From positions 62,001 to 126,000 of the forward strand of contig CAWIQD010000003.1 of assembly GCA_963837945.1 (NCBI GenBank): a DNA stretch of 64,000 nucleotides. Reading direction: 5' to 3'. Within the stretch, counting starts at the first letter, position 1. Every line of letters starts with the position of its first letter. The translations under genes and the position numbers were made by a program. The notes below the pieces were generated by a model. It ran no database searches and was not told the DNA's origin. It saw only the letters and a program-made list of their open reading frames with translations. This DNA is from CAVUBL01 sp963837945 (GTDB lineage Bacteria > Acidobacteriota > Thermoanaerobaculia > Multivoradales > DATKCC01). Below are positions 18,399-27,445 of this stretch, one piece after another.

Positions 18399-18920
18399 CT
18401 AGCTCGCCTTGGCCTTCTCGCGCTGGACCTTCTCGATGCTCGAGTCGAGCGCCTTCTCGACCTGCTCCTCGGCTTTGCTTTCGCGCATTTCCTTGACGTG
18501 CGCGACCTCGCTCACGATGAAGTACTTGGCTCGTTCGTACATCTTCTTCTCGCGGAACGAGAGGCTCTTCTTCTGGCTGACCAGGCGGAGGTTCTTGAGG
18601 ACTTTGGCCACCTCCATGAGGTCGCCGGTCTTCATCTTGTCCAGGTTCTGCTTGTACCGGCCCTTCCAGTCCTTGTAGGTGTCGACGTTGCCGTCCTCGA
18701 GAAGGTCGACCAGCTTGTCGACCTCCTGGACGCTGCACAGCGGCCGCAGCCCGACGAGGTCCAGGTTCCCCTTCGGGATCATCACCTTCGAGTTGTTGGA
18801 AAGCAGCCTCAGGTGGTAGTAGGTCTGCTTGTGCCCGTCGATCTCACCCTCGGCGATCTTCTCGACGAGGCTCACACCGTGGTTCGGGTACACCACCTTC
18901 TGGCCAACCTTGAAAGACAC
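18399..18920 (-). CDS. carD: CarD-family RNA polymerase-binding regulator
   Basis: 173 residues. The N-terminal RNAP-interaction (TRCF-like) domain begins FKVGQKVVYPNHGVSLVEKI, and the C-terminal helical domain contains DWKGRYKQNLDKMKTGDLMEVAKVL, a clear CarD/CdnL match. CarD stabilises the open promoter complex, notably at rRNA promoters. Start is GTG 18920 with AAAGGGAG upstream. A near-consensus sigma-70 promoter lies about 90 bp upstream. Confidence 0.95.
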   Translation of the reverse strand: MSFKVGQKVVYPNHGVSLVEKIAEGEIDGHKQTYYHLRLLSNNSKVMIPKGNLDLVGLRPLCSVQEVDKLVDLLEDGNVDTYKDWKGRYKQNLDKMKTGDLMEVAKVLKNLRLVSQKKSLSFREKKMYERAKYFIVSEVAHVKEMRESKAEEQVEKALDSSIEKVQREKAKAS

Positions 18921-19011
18921 GTTGCCGACTCCCTTTCAATTGATCCGGATTCGTCGATGCGATGCGATACAGTAAGGTAGGTACGGGGCATAGCTCCGCG
19001 CAGCGTATTTC

Positions 19012-19041
19012 TTTATACACCAGCCGAGGGGCTCTTGTCAA
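19012..19041 (-). promoter_or_regulatory. Sigma-70 promoter of carD
   Basis: On the minus strand TTGACA (19041-19036), an 18-nt spacer, then TATAAA (19017-19012). The transcript would start near 19005, giving a leader of about 85 nt to the carD GTG. It is AT-rich against a 70% GC background. Confidence 0.75.
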
Positions 19042-19065
19042 CTTGGCACGGCATTTGCTCGCCGG

Positions 19066-19094
19066 TTGACACCCCGCACGGCCGACCGTACGAT
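19066..19094 (+). promoter_or_regulatory. Sigma-70 promoter of tRNA-Leu(CAA)
   Basis: TTGACA (19066-19071), 17 nt, TACGAT (19089-19094), ending 9 nt before the mature tRNA 5' end. It is divergent from the carD promoter, and the two -35 boxes are about 25 bp apart. Confidence 0.75.
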
Positions 19095-19103
19095 CGGCGC
19101 CCT

Positions 19104-19189
19104 GCCGGAGTGGCGGAATGGAAGACGCAGAGGACTCAAAATCCTCCGCTCGCAAGGGCGTGCGGGTTCGAATCCCGCCTCCGGCACCA
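19104..19189 (+). tRNA. tRNA-Leu (anticodon CAA)
   Basis: Acceptor GCCGGAG pairs with CTCCGGC; the anticodon stem AGAGGA/TCCTCC encloses CTCAAAA (anticodon CAA). A class II long variable arm (CGCTCGCAAGGGCG) and GGTTCGAATCC T-arm are present, with CCA encoded. It ends 5 nt before the convergent permease stop. Confidence 0.96.
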
Positions 19190-19194
19190 GCGAC

Positions 19195-20418
19195 CTACTC
19201 GTAGCGCAGGCTATCGATCGGGTCGAGCGCCGCGGCCTTGCCCGCCGGGTAGATCCCCGAGACCACGCCGACCAGGGCCGAGAAGCCGGCGGCGAGCGCC
19301 ATGGCCCAGAACGGCACGTGGGCCGGGGGCAGGTTCCCCGGGATCAGGTAGACCGCCAGGGCGCCGAGCCCGTAGCCCGCCAGGATCCCCACCGCGCCGC
19401 CCACCAGGGCGAGCGTGATCGCCTCGATCAGGAACTGCACCAGGATGTCCCGCCGTCGGGCGCCCACGGCCTTGCGGACGCCGATCTCCCGCGTGCGCTC
19501 GGTCACCGAGACGAGCATGATGTTCATGATCCCGATGCCGCCGACCAGCAGCGCGATCCCCACCACGCCGCCGACCACGCCCGTCACCAGGGCGAGGATC
19601 GAGTTCGTGGTGTCGAGGATCTCGTCCTGGGTCTGGATCTGGAAGTCGTCGGAGTCGTCGTGCCCCAGGCGGTGGCGCTTGCGGAGCAGCTCCGTGGCCG
19701 CGTCCTTGAAGCCGGGCACGTCCGAAGCGTCCTCGAGCTGGATGCGGAGCTGCACCTGGTCGCCGGCGTCGCGGCCGAAGAGCAGGAGCGCCGTGTCGAA
19801 GGGCACGAAGGCGAGGTCGTCCTGGTCGAAACCGAGGTTGCGGCCGCGCTCCTCCATCACCCCGATCACGGTCATCGGCAGGTCGCCGAGGTAGATCTCC
19901 TTGCCCAGGGGGTCGGCACCCAGGTCGAGCTCGTCGACCACCGTCTTGCCAACCACCACGACCTTGCGCCGGTTGCGCAGGTCGATGGGCGAGAGGAATC
20001 GGCCCCGGTCGACGTAGTGCGAGACCGTCTCCTGGTAGTCGCTGGTCACCCCCAGGACGGCGAACGGCTGGTGGCGGTTCTGCGCGTAGCGCAAGGTCTT
20101 CGAGCCGAAGATGATCGGGGTGATCCGGTCGATCTCCGGGAAACGCTGCCGGAGCGCCAGGCCGTCGTCCCAGGTGAGCTTGACCCGCCGGACGATCTGG
20201 CCGGGCCGGGCGAACTCCTGCCGCGGCACGATCTGGACGTAGGTGGCCCCCATCTCCTGGAGCTGGCTGGTGATCTGGTACTGGAGGCCCTGGACGATCG
20301 AGACCACGGCGACCACCGCCGCCACGCCGATGATGATCCCCAGCGTGGTCAGGAGCGCCCGCAGCTTGTTCGCTCTCAGGGCGCCGAAGGCAATCCGGAA
20401 GTTCTCGGTGAAGACCAT
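19195..20418 (-). CDS. MacB-type ABC efflux permease
   Basis: 407 residues. One TM helix near the N-terminus (LLTTLGIIIGVAAVVAVVSIV) precedes a MacB_PCD periplasmic domain, and three TM helices lie in the C-terminal FtsX domain (VTERTREIGVRKAVGARRRDIL is the usual cytoplasmic motif). The ATPase is a separate gene upstream, so this is a split MacB/LolCDE-like transporter. ATG 20418 is 2 nt from the end of a five-copy repeat array lying between it and its ATPase. Confidence 0.9.
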   Translation of the reverse strand: MVFTENFRIAFGALRANKLRALLTTLGIIIGVAAVVAVVSIVQGLQYQITSQLQEMGATYVQIVPRQEFARPGQIVRRVKLTWDDGLALRQRFPEIDRITPIIFGSKTLRYAQNRHQPFAVLGVTSDYQETVSHYVDRGRFLSPIDLRNRRKVVVVGKTVVDELDLGADPLGKEIYLGDLPMTVIGVMEERGRNLGFDQDDLAFVPFDTALLLFGRDAGDQVQLRIQLEDASDVPGFKDAATELLRKRHRLGHDDSDDFQIQTQDEILDTTNSILALVTGVVGGVVGIALLVGGIGIMNIMLVSVTERTREIGVRKAVGARRRDILVQFLIEAITLALVGGAVGILAGYGLGALAVYLIPGNLPPAHVPFWAMALAAGFSALVGVVSGIYPAGKAAALDPIDSLRYE

Positions 20419-20422
20419 TACC

Positions 20423-20730
20423 GGATGCCCCCGCAACCCCTCGATCCCCTTCCCTCCCCACGGGGCGGAAGGGGACAATCGACTGGATGCCCCCCGCAAC
20501 CCCTCGATCCCCTTCCCTCCCCACGGGGGGAAGGGGACGATCGACTGGATGCCCCCCGCAACCCCTCGATCCCCTTCCCTCCCCACGGGGGGGAAGGGGA
20601 CGATCGACTGGATGCCCCCCGCAACCCCTCGTTCCCCTTCCCTCCCCACGGGGGGGAAGGGGACGATCGACTGGATGCCCCCCGCAACCCCTCGATCCCC
20701 TTCCCTCCCCACGGGGGGAAGGGGACGCCC
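20423..20730. repeat. Five tandem copies of a 62-63 bp hairpin element
   Basis: Copies start at 20423, 20485, 20547, 20610 and 20673. Each reads GGATGCCCCCCGCAACCCCT, then CCCCTTCC ... GGAAGGGG, a strong GC stem around CTCCCCACGGGG. Internal copies are nearly identical. Related elements occur at 31116, 32236 and 56990. Short reading frames through them on both strands are artefacts of the repeat. Confidence 0.93.
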
Positions 20731-20789
20731 CCTCCCTGGCGAGCAGTCCTGTGGGGATCTCGAGTCGCTTCCATCGCGAGGTCGGCTGT

Positions 20790-21493
<704 letters not shown>

Positions 21494-21494
<1 letters not shown>

Positions 21495-22771
21495 CAGTCC
21501 TTCTCCTTCGAGTCCCGCTCGCTTTCGCCCGCCGCGCCCTTGGTCGCGTCGATCCGCACCGCGGCTCCGTCCTCGAGGTCGCGCAGGGTGCGGAAGGGGC
21601 CGGTCACCACCTGCTCCCCCGCCTCGAGGCCCGACGTGATCTCGACCTGCGTGACGCTCGAGAGCCCGGTGGTCACCCGCCGCCGCTCGGCCTTGCCGCC
21701 GGCGACCACGAAGAGCACCTGCACCGGGGTCTCGGAGCCGGCGGCGGCGGGCTTCTCGGCGCCGGCCTGGGCCGCCTCGCCGGCCGCCGGCTTCTCGCTC
21801 TCCGCCGGCGGCCGCTCGAGGACCGCCTGCACCGGCACCACCAGGGCGTCGGGGTGGGTGGCCACCTGGATCTCGGCGCGCACCGACATGCCGGGGCGCA
21901 GCGCCGGATCCGCCTCGTCGAGGAGCACCTTGACCTTGAAGAAGGTCACGTCTCCCTGGCCCGCCTTGCTGTAGCCCGAGTTGCCGACCTCGATCACTCG
22001 GCCGCGGTAGGTCTTGCCCGAGACCGCGTCGACGGTCACGGTGACCTGCTGGTCGAGGTGGACGTCGACGATCTCGTTCTCGTCGACGTCGAGCTCGGCC
22101 AGGATCTCGGAGAGGTCGGCCACGGTGGCGATCTTGGTCGCCGGGTTGTTCATCAGGCCCGAGACCACCACCTCGCCCTCGTGGGCGTTGAGCTGCACCA
22201 CCCGGCCCGTGATCGGGGCGTAGATCGTGGTCTTGGCGAGGTCGTCCTCGGCTTTCGAGAGGTTGGCCTTGGCATTGCGCAATGCGTCGTGCTGGGCTTC
22301 GAGCGTCAGCCCGGCCGAGGTCTTCGTCAGCTCGGCGGCCTCCAGCTGCTCGGTGGTCGCGATCCCCTCTTCGGCCAGGTGGTGCATGCGCTGGAGCTTG
22401 ACCTCGGCGTCGGCGAGGGAGACCTCGGCCTGGTGCACCCCGGTCGCCGCCTGGCGCACCTGGGCCCGCCAGCTCTCGACCGACGCCTGGTAGGTGTCCT
22501 TCTCGAGCTCGAGGAACTTCTTGCCGGCCTGGATCCGGTCCCCTTCGTCGACGTAGAGCTTCTCGATCTTGGCCACGACGTGGGCCGAGATGTCGACCGA
22601 GAGCCGCGGCTGGATCTCGCCGCTCGCCTTGACCACCTGGGTGATTCCCGAGCGCGTGGCCGCCTCGGCGTAGACCTTGACGCCCTTCTCGGTCCGCGCG
22701 CTGCGGATCGAGAAGAAGACCACCAGCGCGAGGACGGCCGCGACGCCGATCCCGATCAGAGCCCGCTTCAT
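21494..22771 (-). CDS. MacA/HlyD-family periplasmic adaptor of an efflux pump
   Basis: 425 residues. The N-terminal anchor (LIGIGVAAVLALVVFFSI) is followed by a lipoyl half (GEIQPRLSVDISAHVVAKIEKLYVDEGDRIQAG), a long alpha-hairpin (about 95-165), the second lipoyl half (KTTIYAPITGRVVQLNAHEGEVVV) and beta-barrel. An Ala/Glu/Pro-rich insertion (about 320-345) precedes the membrane-proximal domain. It links the inner-membrane ABC transporter to TolC. The substrate is not deducible. Confidence 0.9.
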
Positions 22772-22778
22772 GTCCGGC

Positions 22779-23534
22779 TCACCCGAACAGGCTCCAGAGG
22801 CCGACCTTGAGGCCGACCAGGACCGCCCAGCCGACGACGACGACCAGGGCCGAGGTGCTCTTGGAGACCCGCGCGACGACGCTCAGCCCCAGGACCAGGA
22901 GCGCCACCGTCCAGAGGCTGAACACGTCGGCGCTCGTGAGCAGGGCGACGAGGGCGTGCGACGCGCCCTCGGGCGCCAAGAAGCCGAGGTTCGACCCGAG
23001 GACGGTGCCCGCTCGCAAGACCTGGGGATCGACCGGGCTGACCACGAAGAGCACCGGGATCAGGACCAGCGCTTTCAAGCCGGTGGGGACCATGGCGTGG
23101 AGGGTGGCCGAGAAGCCCTGCTTGAAGGTGATCTCGCCGCCGGCGAGGCGCAGGGCGAGCCAGAGGCCCAGCGCGACCAACAGGTAGAAGACGACGGCGA
23201 ACACGACGCCGACGACGGCGAGCACCGGCGCGAAGCGCTGGGTGATGTTCATCGCCTTGTTGGTCCGGTCCTTGAGCTCATCCCCCGCGACGCCCTGCTT
23301 CTCGAACTGCTGACTTATCTCGGTGCGCTGGAGGTCGTGATCGATCCTCTGAATCGCGACCAGCCCGGCCGCGCCGCTCAAGAGGAGCAGCACCACCAGC
23401 ACCAGCCCCCAGGTCGGCCGCTCGCGGATCGAGCGGAAGGTCTCCGTGGGCGCGAAGATCGCACCGACCAGTCGTCCGAGGCTCCCCGCGTTCCCCCGCG
23501 TCCTCCCCGGGTCGATCGAACTCGGACTCTCCAT
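22779..23534 (-). CDS. YIP1-family integral membrane protein
   Basis: 251 residues with about five TM helices; begins with LVGAIFAPTETFRSIRERPTWG, the typical YIP1-domain entry. Function is unknown in bacteria. It sits between tolC and the adaptor gene and is probably part of the same transcript. Confidence 0.75.
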   Translation of the reverse strand: MESPSSIDPGRTRGNAGSLGRLVGAIFAPTETFRSIRERPTWGLVLVVLLLLSGAAGLVAIQRIDHDLQRTEISQQFEKQGVAGDELKDRTNKAMNITQRFAPVLAVVGVVFAVVFYLLVALGLWLALRLAGGEITFKQGFSATLHAMVPTGLKALVLIPVLFVVSPVDPQVLRAGTVLGSNLGFLAPEGASHALVALLTSADVFSLWTVALLVLGLSVVARVSKSTSALVVVVGWAVLVGLKVGLWSLFG

Positions 23535-23592
23535 GTTCCGTCTCTCCCTGCCTCGGCTGGCTCGGTTGGCTCGGTTGCTCGGACCCGGACTC

Positions 23593-25270
23593 TCAATACG
23601 CAGGACCCCCCGTGTCGATTTCCACGCCTTCCTGCTCGATGAGGCGCCCGATGGTCAGGTAGTAGTTGGCGAGGGCTCGCCGGTAGGCGGTGATGGCGCT
23701 GACCTCGCGGCTGCGCGCCTGGGTCAGGTCCTCCTGGATCTGGAGCACCTGGAAGCTCGACGACATGCCGTTCTCGTAGCGCTTGCGCTCGGCGTCGAGA
23801 TTCTGCTCCTCGAGCTTCCCGCGAGACCCGTGCGGAGTCGATCTGCTTGGCCGTGGTCTCGACCTGGCGCGCGGCCGTCCGGACCTCGGTGACGACCTGC
23901 TGCTTGAGCTGCTCGAGCTGGGTCAGGCCCTGGTCGAGGGCGGAGCGGGCGATCGCGCTGCGCGCCCGCCGGTCGCGGTTCTGGATCGGGTACGAAAACT
24001 GGAGCTGCACCTGCCAGTCGGCGAAGTCGCGGTTCTGGATCTGATCGAGCGCGTCGCCCAGGTTGCCGTTCGCGCCGCCGACCTCCATCCCGGTGTCGGG
24101 ATCGACGAGCGGCGGGCCGGTGCCCGCGAGGCCCGACAGGCCGTAGGAGAGGATCAGGTCGATCTGCGGCAGGACCTGGTTGCGGAAGTACTTGGCGTCG
24201 ATCTTCAGGCTCTCGATCTGGTGGATCTCGCTCGCGATCTCCGGACGTTCCGCGAGCGCCGTGTGGATCGAGTCGTCGACGTCGACGTCGATCTTCGTGG
24301 TCTTGGGGTCGGTGGTCGGGACGATCGGCCGGCTCCAGAGCGGGCCCTGCTCCAGGTTGAGCAGCTGGCGCAGGTGGTCGGCCGCGTCGCCGATCGCCGC
24401 CTCGGAGCGGATGATGTCCTCCTCGCGGCCGGCGATGCCGGCCTGGCTCTGGATCAGCTCGAGAGGGGCCAGGGTGCCCACGTCCACCCGTACCTTGTTC
24501 TGCTTGTGGAGCGTCTGGGCGAGCTGCAGCGCCTCCTGGGCGACGCCGAGCTGGTCCCGGGCTTCGACCAGGTCCCAGTAGGCGCTGTCGACGGCCTGGA
24601 TGGTCTCGGCCACCTGCTGCTCGAAGTCGGAGCGCGAACGCGCGGCGGAGACCCGCGCCACCATGATCTGGCGCTCGGTCGCCAGCTTGCCGAAGCCGCG
24701 CAGCAGCGGCTGGGTGAACGAGCCGTTGAGCGACGAGAAGTACTGCGGGTTGAGGACCGCGTTCTGGCTGTTGGTGTTCTGCTTGCTGCCGAACCAGTTG
24801 AGCTCCGCGAGGCCGCCGGTCGGGGTGAGCTGGGACAGGTCGAGGCTGAACCGGTCCTGCGTGCTGGTGGTGACCGGCACACCCTCGAACGCCTGGGTCG
24901 TCGGCTGGGTGCTGTCGTTGTGCGAGAGGCTCCCCGAGAGCAGCGTGTCGTAGATCCCGAGGCTCTGGAGCACGCCCTCGTGCGCCTGGATCCAGTTGTA
25001 GCGCTCGACCACCAGGCCGAGGTTCCGGCGCAGCGCGATCTCGACGGCGTCGTCGAGGGAGAGGTGGATGCCGTCGTCCTCGATGTCCAGGTCGGCCTTC
25101 GGCAGGTCCTCGAGAGGCGCGGGCTCGAGATGCACCGTCTCGGACGCGGCCACGCCGGGATGGGGCCAGAGGAGGGCCGCGACCAGCAGCAGCATCGCGG
25201 GCAGGGTGCGTTCAGCTCGGGGTGCCAAGCTCGGGCGCATCAGTCGTATCGTCCGCATCATCCGTTCCAT
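23593..25270 (-). CDS. tolC: TolC-family outer membrane efflux protein (one apparent frameshift)
   Basis: About 559 residues after joining. A signal peptide (PAMLLLVAALLWPHPGVAA) precedes two OEP repeats of long helices (IQAVDSAYWDLVEARDQLGVAQEALQLAQ and the second half from about 350). Near 23820 the frame shifts; removing one A from GGAAGC yields SRELEEQNLDAERKRYENG and continues to a TGA at 23593, with the expected C-terminal ALANYYLTIGRLIEQEGV. The first gene of the efflux operon. The start among the clustered ATG codons (25270 to about 25237) is uncertain. Confidence 0.85.
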
Positions 25271-25312
25271 ACCCTTCGCTCAAGAGGAGTCAGAAGCTCT
25301 CAGTTTGGTCGG

Positions 25313-25318
25313 AGCATA
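25313..25318 (-). promoter_or_regulatory. Candidate -10 box of the tolC efflux operon
   Basis: TATGCT on the minus strand about 43 nt upstream of the first tolC ATG; no -35 match is visible. The remaining 25319-25577 gap shows no gene, only GC-rich sequence. Confidence 0.4.
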
Positions 25319-25577
25319 CGGCGAACGCCGGCCGCCGGCCGGAGCGCCGTCCCTCCACCGTCTACGTCGGCCGGCTCCGAAGGTTTCCCCTGCCGGCAGC
25401 CGGAAGTGCGACCGCACGACGACGATCGCCGCCGCGGGCGGGTCTGCAAGGGCCGATCCACGGCGGGCCCGGCGGCGGGCGGTGCGAGCCCGGGCGGGCG
25501 AGCGCTCGTTCCGGCGGCCGGCGGCGGCGCTCCGCGGCGTCCGGATCCGGGACGCCCCTGTCCGCATGCGGACGCCG

Positions 25578-26378
25578 TCATCCGACCTCCGGCAGCCGGG
25601 GGGCGGCGGCGAGCAGGCTCGCGGTGTAGGGATCCGCCGGGTGGGCGAAGAGCTCGGCCGTCGGAGCCTCCTCGACCCGGCGCCCGGCGTGGAGGACGAT
25701 CACCCGGTGGGCGATCCGCTCGACCAGGGCGAGGTCGTGGAGGATCAGGAGGACGCCGAGGCCGAGCCGTCGCTGGAGGCGGAGCAGGAGGTTGAGCACC
25801 TGGGCGCGGACCGAGACGTCGAGCGCCGAGACCGGCTCGTCGGCGACCAGGAGCTCGGGGCCCGGAGCCAGCGCGCGGGCGATTCCGATCCGCTGGCGCT
25901 GGCCGCCCGAGAACTCGTGGGGAAACCGGTCGGCCGCCTCGGCCGGCAAGCCGACCATCTCCAGCAGCTCGGCGACCCGCGCGGCGCGCCCGGAGCGCGG
26001 CACCACCCGGTGGACCGCCAGGGGCTCGGCGAGGAGCTCTCCAACGCGCAGCCGAGGGCTCAAGCTGTCGTAGGGATCCTGGAAGACCATCTGGAAGGCC
26101 CGCCGCCGGCGGCGGAGCTCCGCGGCGCCGAGCGCCAGGAGGTCCTCGCCGCGAAAGCGGACCGTGCCGGCGTCCGGCTCGATCAGGCGCAGGAGGCACC
26201 GGGCGAGGGTGGTCTTGCCGCTGCCCGACTCCCCCACCAGCGCGACGCACTCGCCGGCCTCGACCGTCACGTCGACGCCGTCGACCGCCCGGATCGCGCC
26301 GCCCCGGCGCAGGCCGAGGGCTCCGCGGGGCGCCGGGAAGGTCTTGACCAGGCCCCGGCCCTCGAGCAGCGCGCTCAC
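25578..26378 (-). CDS. Peptide/nickel ABC transporter ATPase (DppF/OppF-like)
   Basis: 266 residues. GESGSGKTTLARCLL, FQDPYDSLSPRL, FSGGQRQRIGIARAL and LLVADEPVSALD are the DppF/OppF signature set. The oligopeptide-type C-terminal extension is short and lacks the Cys cluster. GTG 26378 overlaps the DppD-like stop. No permease or binding protein is encoded nearby. Confidence 0.88.
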   Translation of the reverse strand: MSALLEGRGLVKTFPAPRGALGLRRGGAIRAVDGVDVTVEAGECVALVGESGSGKTTLARCLLRLIEPDAGTVRFRGEDLLALGAAELRRRRRAFQMVFQDPYDSLSPRLRVGELLAEPLAVHRVVPRSGRAARVAELLEMVGLPAEAADRFPHEFSGGQRQRIGIARALAPGPELLVADEPVSALDVSVRAQVLNLLLRLQRRLGLGVLLILHDLALVERIAHRVIVLHAGRRVEEAPTAELFAHPADPYTASLLAAAPRLPEVG

Positions 26379-27445
26379 TCCGGCCCTCCGGGGGCGCCCG
26401 CGTGCGGCCGGGCGGCCGGGGCGCCGGCGGGCGCGCCGGACCGGTCCGGCCGCCAGAGAAAGCAGCGCGCGCTCCGGGCCTCGCCGGCGCTCCAGAGCTC
26501 GGGAGCGGTCTCGCGGCACGCCCCCCACGACTCGGCGCAGCGGGGGTGGAACGGGCAGCCGGCGGGCAGATCGGCGGGATCGGGAGGCGCCCCGGGCAGG
26601 GCCGGAAGCTCCGCCCGTGCGAGCGCCCCGCCTCTCGCCGGGCTCGGCTCGGGCCGGAGCGCCGCGGCCAGCAGGGCCCGGGTGTAGGGGTGGGCCGGCC
26701 GGGAGAAGAGGGCCGCGGCCGGCGCTTGCTCGACGATCTCGCCGGCGTACATCACCAGGACCCTCTCGCAGGTCTCGGCGACCACCGCCAGGTCGTGGGT
26801 GATCAGGAGCACGGCGAGGCCGAGCTCGGCGCGCAGGCTCCGGAGGAGATCGAGGATCTGCGCCTGCACGGTCACGTCGAGGGCGGTCGTCGGCTCGTCG
26901 GCGAGCAGCAGGTCGGGCCGGCAGGCGAGCGCCATGGCGATCACCACCCGCTGGCGCTCGCCGCCCGAGAGCTCGTGCGGATAGGCGTCCAGGCGCTCGC
27001 CGGCGGAGCGCAGGGCGACCCGCTCGAGCAGCTCCCGGGCGCGCCGGCGCGCCTCCCGGCGCGACAGCCTCCGGTGCGCCTTCACCGCCTCGGCCACCTG
27101 GAACCCGATCGTGAACACGGGGTTGAGCGCGGTCATCGGCTCCTGGAAGACCATGGCGACGCGGCGCCCCCGGATCCGGCGCATCTCGGGCTCGGGAAGC
27201 GCGAGGAGATCCTCGCCGTCGAGCAGGATCCGGCCGCCGGCGACTCGCACTCCGGCGCTCAGCAGCCGGGGCACGGCGAACGCGGTCAGGCTCTTGCCGG
27301 CACCCGATTCGCCGACCAGGCCGACCATCTCCCCCCGCGCGACGGTGAAGCTCACCCCGCGCACCGCCGCCACCGGACCGCGCGGCCCCGGTACCGTCAC
27401 GGTCAGGCGGTCGATCTCGAGCAGGGGAGGGTCGGGCCGGGTCAC
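26375..27445 (-). CDS. Peptide/nickel ABC transporter ATPase (DppD/OppD-like)
   Basis: 356 residues. GESGAGKSLTAFAVPRLL, FQEPMTALNPVFTIG, LSGGERQRVVIAMAL and LLADEPTTALDVTVQ are DppD/OppD signatures. The C-terminus has the oligo_HPY cluster AGCPFHPRCAESWGAC(R)E expected to bind an iron-sulphur cluster. GTG 27445 overlaps the pepA stop as GTGA. The pairing with a peptidase gene fits use of imported peptides. Confidence 0.9.
   Translation of the reverse strand: MTRPDPPLLEIDRLTVTVPGPRGPVAAVRGVSFTVARGEMVGLVGESGAGKSLTAFAVPRLLSAGVRVAGGRILLDGEDLLALPEPEMRRIRGRRVAMVFQEPMTALNPVFTIGFQVAEAVKAHRRLSRREARRRARELLERVALRSAGERLDAYPHELSGGERQRVVIAMALACRPDLLLADEPTTALDVTVQAQILDLLRSLRAELGLAVLLITHDLAVVAETCERVLVMYAGEIVEQAPAAALFSRPAHPYTRALLAAALRPEPSPARGGALARAELPALPGAPPDPADLPAGCPFHPRCAESWGACRETAPELWSAGEARSARCFLWRPDRSGAPAGAPAARPHAGAPGGPE

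Noticed and set aside
20423..20730. CRISPR array
   Set aside because: Units are repeated whole with no unique spacers, the sequence is a GC hairpin, and there are no cas genes.
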